A DNA stretch of 64,000 bases from Streptomyces flaveus (GTDB taxonomy: Bacteria > Actinomycetota > Actinomycetes > Streptomycetales > Streptomycetaceae): assembly GCF_014647675.1 (NCBI RefSeq), contig NZ_BMPQ01000001.1, positions 63,349-127,348 of the forward strand, in the 5' to 3' direction. Position numbers and translations under genes: made by a program. The notes below the pieces were generated by a model. It did no database searches. It saw only the letters and a list, made by a program, of their open reading frames with translations, and was not told where the DNA came from. This document shows positions 8,057-16,995 of the stretch, one piece after another (position 1 is the first letter of the stretch; each line of letters starts with the position of its first letter).

Positions 8057-8662
8057 ATGACCACACCGCGGGACCTGTTGATCATCGCCATGGACTTGAC
8101 GGCCAGTCGTCCTCCGGAACAAGGCGATCTGTCCCTTGCGCTCGCGGGAGCCGAGCTGATCGACCTCCTGGAGGCCCAGGCCATCACACTGGACGGTGAT
8201 CACATCGTGCCGAGCGACCGGCGAGCCACAGCTGATCGGGGGTTGGATGAGGCCGCGTCGTCACTTGCGCGACAACCGCCGTACGAGTCGGTCGGCGACT
8301 GGCTGTGGCGCAGAGGCCGCGGCCTGTCCGCGGCCTATCTGGCCACCCTCGAAGCGGAAGGCCGGCTCACTCGGCAACGCCGCCCCTGGATGATCTTCCA
8401 GCCCGCTCACCTGGTGCTGGTGGATTCGCCCGCACGCCGCCAGGCGGCGAACCGCTGGGCATCGGATGAGCCCGTCCTCACAGCCCTCGCGGCGGCCGTC
8501 GGGATCGGCGACAAGCCGACGGGAGAGTCACCAAGCGTGGCCGACGATGCCGTGGCGACAGTGCTCGCCGCCGTCCATGACGCGGTAAGGAGCCTGGAAG
8601 CCGAACGGCAGCGGCGAGCCCTCGACGAGGCGGCCTTCGACAACATTTGGCGGGGCGAGTAA
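8057..8662 (+). CDS. GPP34 (GOLPH3-like) family protein
   Basis: A 201-residue protein of the GPP34/GOLPH3 fold, beginning TTPRDLLIIAMD, with LAGAELIDLLEAQAI and the WLWRRGRGLSAAYLATLEAEG helices characteristic of the family. In eukaryotes GOLPH3 binds phosphatidylinositol-4-phosphate on the Golgi. The role of the many actinobacterial copies is unknown, though a peripheral-membrane function is likely. ATG 8057 is preferred over ATG 8045 because GGAG ends six bases before it. It follows the Mo operon by 65 bases and a hairpin follows it. Confidence 0.85.
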   Translation: MTTPRDLLIIAMDLTASRPPEQGDLSLALAGAELIDLLEAQAITLDGDHIVPSDRRATADRGLDEAASSLARQPPYESVGDWLWRRGRGLSAAYLATLEAEGRLTRQRRPWMIFQPAHLVLVDSPARRQAANRWASDEPVLTALAAAVGIGDKPTGESPSVADDAVATVLAAVHDAVRSLEAERQRRALDEAAFDNIWRGE

Positions 8663-8743
8663 AGACCGCACGCGCGGTGGCATGGTCGCCCGTACAAGGC
8701 CGGTTCCTGCTCCCGGCCGGTCCCTTGACCCTGCTGCTCGTAA

Positions 8744-8790
8744 GCGAAAGGAGCGGCGCCTCCGCACAGGCGCCGCCCCCTCCCTTTCGC
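8744..8790. terminator. Two-part hairpin between convergent GPP34 and ppdK genes
   Basis: Inner stem GCGGCGCCT (8753-8761) with AGGCGCCGC (8768-8776), and outer stem GCGAAAGG (8744-8751) with CCTTTCGC (8783-8790). Being symmetric, it can stop transcripts from both sides. Confidence 0.7.
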
Positions 8791-8888
8791 GCCCGGAGCC
8801 GCCATCGCGTCGGTGAGGGTCGGGGTGACCGACGACGGCTCCGGAGTCGGGAGGGTCAACGATGATCGCTGACCTTCGACATGGGGGA

Positions 8889-11639
8889 TCAGCGGTGATC
8901 GCTGCCCTTCGACGTGGACGCCGCGCGGCCGGCCTCCAGTCGGGCCACCGGGATTCGGAACGGCGAGCAGGATACGTAGTCCAGACCCACCTCGTGGAAG
9001 AAGTGGACCGACTCCGGGTCGCCGCCGTGCTCGCCGCAGACGCCGAGTTTCAGGTCGGGGCGGGTGGCGCGGCCGGCCTCGGCGGCGAGCTTCACCAGGG
9101 AGCCGACGCCGTCCTTGTCGATCGTCTCGAAGGGGGAGACGCCGAAGATGCCCTTCTCCAGGTACGCCGTGAAGAACGAGGCTTCCACGTCGTCACGGCT
9201 GAAGCCCCACACCGTCTGCGTCAGGTCGTTCGTGCCGAAGCTGAAGAACTCGGCCGCCTCCGCGATCTGACCGGCGGTCAGCGCGGCCCGCGGCAGTTCG
9301 ATCATCGTGCCGATCGACAGCTTCAGGTCCGTGCCCGTCGCCGCCTCGACCTCCGCGACGACCTGGTCGGCCTCCTCGCGGACGATCTCCAGCTCCTGGA
9401 CCGTGCCGACCAGCGGGATCATGATCTCGGCCCGCGGGTCGCCCTTGGCGTTCTTGCGCTCCGCCGCGGCCTCGGCGATCGCCCGTACCTGCATCGTGAA
9501 CAGGCCGGGGATGACCAGGCCCAGGCGTACGCCGCGCAGACCCAGCATCGGGTTCTGCTCGTGCAGGCGGTGCACCGCCTGGAGGAGGCGGAGGAGGTTC
9601 TCGTGCGGCTCCTGGCGGGACTCCGCCAGGGCGACCCGGACCGAGAGCTCGGTGATGTCGGGCAGGAACTCGTGCAGCGGCGGGTCGAGGAGACGGACCG
9701 TCACCGGCAGGCCGTCCATCGCCGAGAACAGCTCCACGAAGTCCTGCTTCTGCAGCGGGAGCAGCTGCTTCAGCGACTCCTCGCGCTCGGTCTCCGTGTC
9801 GGCCAGGATGAGGCGTTCGACCAGCTCACGACGGTCACCGAGGAACATGTGCTCCGTGCGGCACAGGCCGATGCCCTGCGCGCCGAAGCGACGGGCGCGC
9901 ATCGCGTCCTCGGCGTTGTCCGCGTTGGCGCGCACCCGCAGGCGACGCTTGCGGTCGGCGAACGCCATGATCCGGTGCACGGCCTCGACCAGTTCGTCGG
10001 CGTCCTGGGCGCCCGCGTGCATCCGGCCCTCGAAGTACTCCACGACCGGGGACGGGACCACGGGTACCTCACCGAGGTACACCTTGCCGCTCGACCCGTC
10101 GATGGAGATGAGGTCGCCCTCCTCCACCACATGCCCGCCCGGCACCGTCATCCGGCGCCGCTTGGTGTCGACCTCGAGCTCCTCGGCACCGCACACACAG
10201 GTCTTGCCCATGCCGCGCGCCACGACCGCCGCGTGGGACGTCTTGCCGCCCCGCGACGTCAGAATCCCCTCCGCCGCGATCATGCCGTCCAGGTCGTCCG
10301 GGTTCGTCTCGCGGCGGACCAGGATCACCTTCTCGCCCGAACGCGACCACTTCACCGCCGTGTACGAGTCGAAGACCGCCTTGCCGACCGCCGCGCCCGG
10401 CGACGCCGCGATGCCCCGGCCGACCGTCTGGACCTTCGTGTCCTCGTCGAAGCGCGGGAACATCAGCTGGGCCAACTGGGCGCCAGTGACGCGCTGCAGC
10501 GCCTCGGCCTCGTCGATCAGCCCCTGGTCCACCAGCTGGGTCGCGATACGGAAGGCCGCGCCCGCCGTCCGCTTGCCGACGCGCGTCTGGAGCATCCACA
10601 ACTGGCCGCGCTCGATGGTGAATTCGATGTCGCAGAGATCCTTGTAGTGGTTCTCCAGGGTCGACATGATCTGCATCAGCTGGTCGTACGACTTCTTGTC
10701 GATCTTCTCCAGATCGGCGAGCGGGACCGTGTTGCGGATGCCGGCCACGACGTCCTCGCCCTGCGCGTTCTGCAGGTAGTCGCCGTACACGCCCTGGTGG
10801 CCGCTGGCCGGGTCACGGGTGAAGGCCACGCCCGTACCCGAGTCCGGGCCGAGGTTGCCGAAGACCATCGAGCAGACGTTGACGGCCGTGCCGAGGTCGT
10901 GCGGGATGCGCTCCTGGCGGCGGTAGAGCTTCGCGCGGTCGGTGTTCCACGAGTCGAAGACCGCGTGGATGGCGAGGTCCATCTGCTCGCGCGGGTCCTG
11001 CGGGAAGTCGCGCCCGGCCTCGGTCTTGACGATCTTCTTGAACTTGGTGACGAGCTTCTTCAGGTCGGCCGCTTCGAGTTCGGTGTCGACCGTGACCTTC
11101 TTGGCCGTCTTCGCCGCCTCCAGCGCGTCCTCGAAGAGTTCGCCCTCGACGCCGAGGACGGTCTTGCCGAACATCTGGATGAGCCTGCGGTACGAGTCCC
11201 AGGCGAAGCGCTCGTCACCGGCCTGCTGGGCCAGGCCCTGGACCGACTTGTCGGAGAGCCCGATGTTCAGGACGGTGTCCATCATGCCCGGCATGGAGAA
11301 CTTCGCCCCTGAACGGACCGATACGAGCAGGGGGTTGTCGGCCTGCCCGAGCTTCTTGCCCATCGCCTCTTCGAGCGCGTCGAGGTGTGCGCTCACCTCG
11401 TCACGCAGTGCCGCCGGCTCCTCGCCACTGTCGAGGTACGTCTTGCAGGCCTCGGTCGTGATCGTGAAGCCCGGTGGGACGGGAAGACCCAGGTTGGTCA
11501 TCTCGGCGAGGTTCGCGCCTTTGCCGCCGAGGAGGTCCTTGAGGTCCTTGTTGCCTTCGGTGAAGTCGTAAACGAACTTCACTCCGCCGACAACACTGTC
11601 GCCGCTACCAGTTACGTGGGGATCTTTGTTTTCCGACAC
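8889..11639 (-). CDS. ppdK: Pyruvate, phosphate dikinase
   Basis: A 916-residue full-length PPDK, interconverting pyruvate + ATP + phosphate with PEP + AMP + pyrophosphate. The N-terminal ATP-grasp domain has GGKGANLAEM at 38-47. The central phospho-histidine is His469 in GGKTSHAAVVARGMGKTC. The C-terminal TIM barrel carries FGTNDLTQT and the acid/base Cys868 in KLGVCGEHGGDP. The start is GTG 11639 with GGAG upstream. In Streptomyces it serves the PEP/pyruvate node. It stands alone with a 430-base upstream region containing several palindromes. Confidence 0.98.
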   Translation of the reverse strand: MSENKDPHVTGSGDSVVGGVKFVYDFTEGNKDLKDLLGGKGANLAEMTNLGLPVPPGFTITTEACKTYLDSGEEPAALRDEVSAHLDALEEAMGKKLGQADNPLLVSVRSGAKFSMPGMMDTVLNIGLSDKSVQGLAQQAGDERFAWDSYRRLIQMFGKTVLGVEGELFEDALEAAKTAKKVTVDTELEAADLKKLVTKFKKIVKTEAGRDFPQDPREQMDLAIHAVFDSWNTDRAKLYRRQERIPHDLGTAVNVCSMVFGNLGPDSGTGVAFTRDPASGHQGVYGDYLQNAQGEDVVAGIRNTVPLADLEKIDKKSYDQLMQIMSTLENHYKDLCDIEFTIERGQLWMLQTRVGKRTAGAAFRIATQLVDQGLIDEAEALQRVTGAQLAQLMFPRFDEDTKVQTVGRGIAASPGAAVGKAVFDSYTAVKWSRSGEKVILVRRETNPDDLDGMIAAEGILTSRGGKTSHAAVVARGMGKTCVCGAEELEVDTKRRRMTVPGGHVVEEGDLISIDGSSGKVYLGEVPVVPSPVVEYFEGRMHAGAQDADELVEAVHRIMAFADRKRRLRVRANADNAEDAMRARRFGAQGIGLCRTEHMFLGDRRELVERLILADTETEREESLKQLLPLQKQDFVELFSAMDGLPVTVRLLDPPLHEFLPDITELSVRVALAESRQEPHENLLRLLQAVHRLHEQNPMLGLRGVRLGLVIPGLFTMQVRAIAEAAAERKNAKGDPRAEIMIPLVGTVQELEIVREEADQVVAEVEAATGTDLKLSIGTMIELPRAALTAGQIAEAAEFFSFGTNDLTQTVWGFSRDDVEASFFTAYLEKGIFGVSPFETIDKDGVGSLVKLAAEAGRATRPDLKLGVCGEHGGDPESVHFFHEVGLDYVSCSPFRIPVARLEAGRAASTSKGSDHR

Positions 11640-12068
11640 GGATCTCGACTCCTCGAGGACGCGCTGGCTGCCCTGACGGCGAGAACATACCCAGATCGAA
11701 GGTACCTCGGTACGTCCACTTGCGCGTCATGCGGCCGTAACCGCTCGTCCGCCAACAGATCGCAAGTCAAGACCTGGCAATGAGTCGGAAGTTGGTGTTT
11801 TCACTTCCCGAACGAGTCAACGCCCGTAGACCCCCTAAAGTGCTCATGTGAGCGGCGCTCCGTACGTGTGAGTTCACATCGTGAACGATCAAAGGGTGGC
11901 ACTCAGTGCCACCCTTTGGAGAAGTGCAGTTGCCCAAGATCCGCTCATCTGAGCGCAACCCTTATCAAGGGTGGCAAGAATCACGCCGATTCGAGCGGCC
12001 AGATTTCACCATGCGGACGCGTACGCGGACCGTAACGCGGATGTCACACACCGATCCGCACCCACACC
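11640..12068. promoter_or_regulatory. Palindrome-rich region upstream of ppdK
   Basis: A 429-base gap between the ROK gene 3' end and ppdK. It holds GCTCATGTGAGC (11842-11853) and the near copy GCTCATCTGAGC (11943-11954), 101 bases apart; GTTCAC-ATC-GTGAAC (11872-11886); and a 12-bp perfect hairpin AAAGGGTGGCAC/GTGCCACCCTTT (11891-11917) whose left part recurs as AAGGGTGGCA at 11967. The hairpin could end the ROK transcript; the paired palindromes look like binding sites for a dimeric regulator of ppdK. No coding frame is convincing. Confidence 0.55.
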
Positions 12069-13313
12069 TCACACGCCCATCGCCAGCAGTCGCTCCTCCG
12101 CCCGCTCGGGCGCGTACAGGTGCTCCACCACCAGCAGCCCCGCCCCCACCAGGCCCGCCCGGTCCCCGAGCCGTGAGGTGACCACGTCCAGGTGGGCGGT
12201 GGAGCGGGGCAGGGCGCGCTGGTAGAGCAGCTCGCGTACGCCCGTGAGGAACGGAGTTCCGGCCAGGTCCCCGGCGATCATCAGCACTCCGGGGTTGAGC
12301 AGCGTCACCACGGTCGCCAGTACGTCGCCGACCTGTCGCCCGGCGTCCCGCGCGAGCGCCGCCGCCCCCGGGTGCCCGGCGGTCAGCAGATCCCGCACAT
12401 CCGAGCCGGAGGAAGCCGGCACGCCGGTCTCCGCGAGCCGCCGCGCCACGGCACCGCCACTGGCGATGGCGGCGAGACAGCCGTACGAACCGCACTTGCA
12501 CAAGGCGTCGGCGCCCTCCGGGACTCGTATGTGCCCGATGTCCCCGGCGCCTCCGTCCATGCCCCGGTAGATGGTGCCGTCGACGACGACGCCCGCGCCG
12601 ATGCCGGTGGAGACCTTGATCAGGACGAAGGCCGAGCAGTCCGGGTGGCCGGTGCGCTGTTCGCCGTACGCCATGAGGTTGGCGTCGTTGTCCACAAGTA
12701 CGGGGACGGATTCGGCGCCCGTGTGCTCGGCGAAGGAGCGGGCCAGTCGGGTTCTTATGTCGTAGCCGTCCCAGCCGGGCATCATCGGCGGCTGGACCAC
12801 GCGGCCGGTGTCGCTGTCGACCGGTCCTGGCACGGAGAGCCCGATCCCGCACACCTCGTGCGCCCGGTGCCCGGCCTTCTCCAGCAGCTCGCCGAACCAG
12901 CGGCCGAGTTCGCCGAGCACCGCGTCCGGGCCGTCCTCGATGAGCAGCGAGCCCGTGTGCTCGGCCAGCAGCTCGCCGGTGAGGGAGAGGACCGCGGTGC
13001 GCGCGTGCCGGGTGTCGAGGTCGGCGGCGAGGACGACGGCATGTGAGTCATCGAACTCAAGTCGGACCGAGGGCCGGCCGCCGAGCGGCGAGTCCACCGG
13101 GCCCGCGGCGCCCTCGCGCAGCCAGCCCGCCCGGAAGAGCCGGTCAAGGCGCTGGCCGACCGTGGCCCGGGACAGGCCCGTGACCTGCTGCAAGGCACCG
13201 CGTGTGGTGGCCCGCCCGCTGCGCACCAACGCCAGCAGCTCGCCGGCGCTCGACTGGCTGCCCGCCCTTGTGGCCCGTCCTGCCATACCGGTCCTCCCGG
13301 CGTTCCCGGTCAT
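12069..13313 (-). CDS. ROK-family transcriptional repressor
   Basis: About 414 residues. An N-terminal winged helix (LLALVRSGRATTRGALQQVT, then GLSRATVGQRLDRL) is followed by a sugar-kinase-like ROK domain: VLAADLDTRHARTAVLSLTG, VDNDANLMAYGEQ, and the zinc motif CKCGSYGCLAAIASG. This is the NagC/XylR layout, where a sugar or sugar phosphate is the inducer. ATG 13313 is preferred because AGAGG ends six bases before it; GTG 13319 is possible. It is divergent from two glycosidase genes, the likely targets. Confidence 0.92.
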   Translation of the reverse strand: MTGNAGRTGMAGRATRAGSQSSAGELLALVRSGRATTRGALQQVTGLSRATVGQRLDRLFRAGWLREGAAGPVDSPLGGRPSVRLEFDDSHAVVLAADLDTRHARTAVLSLTGELLAEHTGSLLIEDGPDAVLGELGRWFGELLEKAGHRAHEVCGIGLSVPGPVDSDTGRVVQPPMMPGWDGYDIRTRLARSFAEHTGAESVPVLVDNDANLMAYGEQRTGHPDCSAFVLIKVSTGIGAGVVVDGTIYRGMDGGAGDIGHIRVPEGADALCKCGSYGCLAAIASGGAVARRLAETGVPASSGSDVRDLLTAGHPGAAALARDAGRQVGDVLATVVTLLNPGVLMIAGDLAGTPFLTGVRELLYQRALPRSTAHLDVVTSRLGDRAGLVGAGLLVVEHLYAPERAEERLLAMGV

Positions 13314-13432
13314 GCACACCCTCTTGCGTTCCTCAACTCTGCATTACATATTGAGTTTTGCGTGTTAAATAGACGTAACCCTACGGTAGCTACAGCCGAA
13401 CTGGCCGGACATACGTCTTCGTGGAGACCCGA
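13314..13432. promoter_or_regulatory. Divergent promoter between ROK repressor and glycosidase operon
   Basis: This gap is AT-richer than its surroundings (TTACATATTGAGTTTTGCG near 13344-13362) and contains the inverted half-sites AACTC (13335-13339) and GAGTT (13353-13357). It is a plausible operator for the ROK repressor, overlapping the plus-strand promoter. Confidence 0.45.
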
Positions 13433-14974
13433 GTGAACCGCTCGACCCAGCTCACAGCCCGCCGCACCGGACATCCGGAGCCCGTACGCACCTCGACCTC
13501 ACCCCCATTTTCCGGCCACGGTGAGATCGGCCGTTCGGGGACGGCCGTATACGATCCGGGCCCCGCCTCGCGCTCGCTGCACCTGAGGGCCGCGCGCGTC
13601 CTGCACGACAACTGGACCGGGACGTCCACGGTGCCCTCGCGCGGCCTGTACCCCCACCAGTGGTCCTGGGACTCGGCGTTCATCGCGATCGGGCTGCGCC
13701 ATCTGTCGCCGCTCAGGGCCCAGGTCGAGCTGGAGACGCTACTGGACGCGCAGTGGGGCGACGGCCGGATTCCGCACATCGTCTTCAACCCCTCCGTCCC
13801 GCTCGACGCGTACTTCCCGAGCCCCGACTTCTGGCGCTCCTCCACCGCGGGACGCGCCGCGGGCGCCCCGCGCACCGTACAGACGTCCGGCATCGTGCAG
13901 CCACCGGTGCACGCGCTCGCCGCCTGGCTGGTGCACGTCGCCGACCCGGGCCTGTCGCGGGCCCGCGGCTTCCTGTCCCGCCTGTATCCGCGGCTCGCGG
14001 CCTGGCACCGCTATCTGCTGCACCGCCGGGACCTGGGCGGCGGGGGCCTGGCCTCCGTGGTCCACCCGTGGGAGCAGGGCATGGACAACGCCCCGTCCTG
14101 GGACGCCCCGCTCAGCCGCGTCACGCCTGCCCCGCCCCGCACCTTCCGCCGCGCCGACCTGGACCACGGGGCCGCCTCGGACCGGCCGACGGATCTGGAC
14201 TACGGGCGGTATGTGGCGCTCGCGAGCGACTACCGGGATCGTGAATACGTAGACGGTGAGGGTGAGTTCGCGGTCGAGGACCCGGCGTTCAACGCACTCC
14301 TGATCGCCTCCGAGTACGCGCTGGCCCGGATCGCCCAAGAGCTGGGCGCCACGGCCACGGCCCGCCGCGCGCGGGCGGAGCGGCTGACGGCGGCGCTGGT
14401 GGAGCGGCTGTGGGACCCGGCGGAGGGCATGTTCTTCTGCCGGGACGTACGGACCGGGGAACTCATCCCCGAGCGCGGCGTGGCCGGACTCGTCCCGCTG
14501 CTCCTGCCCGCCCTGCCCCGCGAGATCGCCGACAGTCTCGTACGGACCCTGCGCGGCCCGCACTTCGGGCTCGGCGGCGCCACCCGGCTCGTACCGAGTT
14601 ACGACCTGACCGGCGAGGCCTTCGATCCGCACCGGTACTGGCGGGGCCCGGCCTGGTTCAACACCAACTGGATGCTGGAGCGCGGCCTGAGGCTGCACGG
14701 GGAGCAGGCCCTCGCGGGCAGCCTGCGGGCCGCACTGCTCGACACGGCGGGCGAGTCCGGATTCGCGGAGTACGTGACCCCGTACAGCGGCAAGGCCTGC
14801 GGAGCACTCGGCTTCAGCTGGACCGCCGCGCTGACCCTCGACCTGCTGCACGACCACGACCACCAGCACGACCACCAGCACGAGCCGGGCCCTTCACTGA
14901 GCGCGGCGCAGCACGTAAGCCATCACGTAGGCGAAGAGATCGGCAAGGGCGCCAAGGGAGGGGACCAGGTATGA
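13433..14974 (+). CDS. GH63/trehalase-like (alpha/alpha)6 glycosidase
   Basis: A 513-residue glycosidase of the MGH1/GH63-like clan. Motifs: LYPHQWSWDSAFIAIGLRHL, AQWGDGRIPHIVF and LDAYFPSPDFW near residues 75-130, VHPWEQGMDNAPSWD (about 220), and HRYWRGPAWFNTNWMLERGL (about 400). These form the barrel's catalytic face, with acid residues in SWDSAF and GMDNAPSWD. Relatives hydrolyse alpha-glucosides, including glucosylglycerate and mannosylglycerate. GTG 13433 is chosen because GGAGA lies five to nine bases upstream. The stop overlaps the next start (ATGA), so both are translated together under the divergent ROK repressor. Confidence 0.88.
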   Translation: MNRSTQLTARRTGHPEPVRTSTSPPFSGHGEIGRSGTAVYDPGPASRSLHLRAARVLHDNWTGTSTVPSRGLYPHQWSWDSAFIAIGLRHLSPLRAQVELETLLDAQWGDGRIPHIVFNPSVPLDAYFPSPDFWRSSTAGRAAGAPRTVQTSGIVQPPVHALAAWLVHVADPGLSRARGFLSRLYPRLAAWHRYLLHRRDLGGGGLASVVHPWEQGMDNAPSWDAPLSRVTPAPPRTFRRADLDHGAASDRPTDLDYGRYVALASDYRDREYVDGEGEFAVEDPAFNALLIASEYALARIAQELGATATARRARAERLTAALVERLWDPAEGMFFCRDVRTGELIPERGVAGLVPLLLPALPREIADSLVRTLRGPHFGLGGATRLVPSYDLTGEAFDPHRYWRGPAWFNTNWMLERGLRLHGEQALAGSLRAALLDTAGESGFAEYVTPYSGKACGALGFSWTAALTLDLLHDHDHQHDHQHEPGPSLSAAQHVSHHVGEEIGKGAKGGDQV

Positions 14975-16905
14975 CGGACCGGCAGCATCTGCTCGTGCAC
15001 GGTGGGACGTTCGCGGCCGTGGGCGACGGCGGGGACATCAGCGGAGTGCGCGGCAGCGGCTCCCCCGACGGGCTGTTCGTACGCGACGCCCGGCATCTGA
15101 GCCGCTGGCAGCTGACCGTCGACGGCGCGGTGCCCGAGGCACTGTCGCCGGTCGCGGACGGCGACTCGGCACGCTGCGTCCTCGTACCGCGCGGTGGCCG
15201 CCAGGAGCCGCCCGCGTACACCCTCTTCCGCGAACAGGCCGTCGCCGACGGCGCGTTCGTCGAGGCGCTGCGCGTCACCAGCAACCGCCCAGTGCCGACG
15301 ACGGTCCGGATCGCGGTCACCGCGGACGTCGACTTCTCGGACCAGTTCGAGCTGCGCTCCGACCACCGTACGTACGCGAAGATCGGCGCCGTCCGCTCCC
15401 GCGAAATCCTGGACGACGGCGTCGAGTTCAGCTACCGGCGCGGCGAGTGGCGTTCCTGTACGACGGTCACCGCCGAGCCCGCCCCTGACAGCGTCGAGGA
15501 GACGGGCACGGGCGCCCGCCGCCTGGTCTGGGCCCTCGACCTGGAACCGCACGGTTCCGCAGAGCTGGCCCTGAGGGTCGCGGCCCACCCGCACGGCACA
15601 CCGCACCCGGAGGTGCCCGCCTCCCCGTCCGCCGTGAACGAGCAAGTCCGCGCGCTGGAGGACGAGTTCACCGAGGGCGTGCCCTTCCCGACGGGCTGGC
15701 CAGAACTGTCCGCGGCCTGCGCGCGGGGCCTCGCCGACCTGGCCGTCCTCCAGGTTCCGGCAACGGGCCCCGACGGAGAGGAACTTCGCGTCCCGGCGGC
15801 CGGAGTCCCCTGGTTCCTGACGCTGCTCGGTCGGGACGCGCTCCTCACCTCCCTCTTCGCCCTCCCCTACCGCCCCCAGCTCGCCGCCGCCACCCTGCCC
15901 GCACTCGCCGCGGCCCAGGCGACCGCGACCGGCACCGGGGCGGTGGCCCAGCCGGGCAAGATCGTGCACGAGGTACGGCACGGGGAGCTGGCGCACTTCG
16001 GACAGGTGCCGTACGGGCGTTACTACGGCTCGGTCGACGCCACGCCGCTCTTCCTTGTGCTGCTCGGCGCGTACGTCGAGCAGACCGGCGATGTCGCCAC
16101 GGCCCGCCGCCTCGAGCCGCACGCCCGTGCAGCGATCGGCTGGATGCTGGACCACGGCGGCCTCACCTCGCGCGGCTACCTCGTCTACCGCGCCGACGAG
16201 GGCGGCCTCGCCAACCAGAACTGGAAGGACTCCCCCGGCGCCATCTGCTCCGCCGACGGCAGCCGCGCCACCGGCCCGGTGATGGCCGCGGGTGCGCAGG
16301 GGTACGCGTACGACGCCCTGCGCCGCACCGCGCACCTGTCGCGCACGGTGTGGGAGGACGAGGTGTACGCGGCGTTGCTGGAGCAGGCGGCGGGCGACCT
16401 CCGCGACCGCTTCCAGCGGGACTTCTGGATGCCCGAACGCGCCTTCCCCGCGCTGGCGTTGGACGGCGACGGCAACCAGGTGGACGCGCTCGCCTCCGAC
16501 GCCGGGCATCTGCTGTGGTCGGGGCTGCTGGACAAGGAGTACGGGGAGTTGGTGGGGCGGCGGTTGCTGGAGCCGGACTTCTTCTCCGGGTGGGGGGTAC
16601 GGACGGTGGCCTCCGGCCAGGCTGCGTACCACCCGCTGTCGTACCACCGAGGGTCGGTCTGGCCGCATGACAACGCGTTGATCACGCTGGGGTTGGCGCG
16701 GTACGGGCTCCATGACGAGGCCCGGACGGTCGCGCATGCGCTGGTGGACGCGGCGACGGCCTCCGGGAGCCGGCTCCCGGAAGTCCTCGCGGGCTATGGC
16801 CGCGACACCCACGGGGAGCCGGTGCCGTATCCGCACGCGTGCGTGCGGGAGTCTCGGTCAGCTGCGGCTCCTTTGGCCTTGCTGACGGCTGTGGGCGGTG
16901 CCTAA
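14971..16905 (+). CDS. Glycogen-debranching-type amylo-alpha-1,6-glucosidase
   Basis: A 644-residue protein with the GDE N-terminal beta domain (residues 7-200: HGGTFAAVGDGGDISG, GLFVRDARHLSRWQL, and LFREQAV) and a C-terminal six-hairpin barrel (about 230-640: PWFLTLLGRDALLTS, NWKDSPGAICSADG, YHRGSVWPHDNALI). The family cleaves alpha-1,6 branches or related oligosaccharides. It has no signal peptide, so it is cytoplasmic. It overlaps the preceding glycosidase by four bases (ATGA). The pair probably takes apart an internal or imported alpha-glucan, induced through the ROK protein. Confidence 0.9.
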   Translation: MTDRQHLLVHGGTFAAVGDGGDISGVRGSGSPDGLFVRDARHLSRWQLTVDGAVPEALSPVADGDSARCVLVPRGGRQEPPAYTLFREQAVADGAFVEALRVTSNRPVPTTVRIAVTADVDFSDQFELRSDHRTYAKIGAVRSREILDDGVEFSYRRGEWRSCTTVTAEPAPDSVEETGTGARRLVWALDLEPHGSAELALRVAAHPHGTPHPEVPASPSAVNEQVRALEDEFTEGVPFPTGWPELSAACARGLADLAVLQVPATGPDGEELRVPAAGVPWFLTLLGRDALLTSLFALPYRPQLAAATLPALAAAQATATGTGAVAQPGKIVHEVRHGELAHFGQVPYGRYYGSVDATPLFLVLLGAYVEQTGDVATARRLEPHARAAIGWMLDHGGLTSRGYLVYRADEGGLANQNWKDSPGAICSADGSRATGPVMAAGAQGYAYDALRRTAHLSRTVWEDEVYAALLEQAAGDLRDRFQRDFWMPERAFPALALDGDGNQVDALASDAGHLLWSGLLDKEYGELVGRRLLEPDFFSGWGVRTVASGQAAYHPLSYHRGSVWPHDNALITLGLARYGLHDEARTVAHALVDAATASGSRLPEVLAGYGRDTHGEPVPYPHACVRESRSAAAPLALLTAVGGA

Positions 16906-16995
16906 TAGCTCGGGGCTGCGGGTTGGTTCGCGGGTGCGGGTGCGTTGTGGCTGGTCGCGCAGTTCCCCGCGCCCCTAAAGGGGCGCAGCCCCGAG
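16906..16995. repeat. Streptomyces-type modular intergenic repeat, copy 1
   Basis: Between convergent genes. It contains GTGGCTGGTCGCGCAGTTCC followed by CCGCGCCCCTAAAGGGGCGC, whose GCGCCCCT/AGGGGCGC arms form a hairpin that can serve as a bidirectional terminator. The same module recurs at about 34297-34335 and 57921-57952. Confidence 0.65.

Noticed and set aside
8862..11312. Open 816-codon plus-strand frame opposite ppdK
   Set aside because: It is the GC-bias mirror of ppdK codons. Its protein is Arg/His/Leu/Val-rich with no family motifs, while the minus strand encodes an intact PPDK.
11640..12068. Riboswitch before ppdK
   Set aside because: Hairpins are present but no known aptamer core could be matched on the minus strand.
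14923..16836. Open 637-codon minus-strand frame opposite the debranching enzyme
   Set aside because: Antisense shadow of an unmistakable enzyme.
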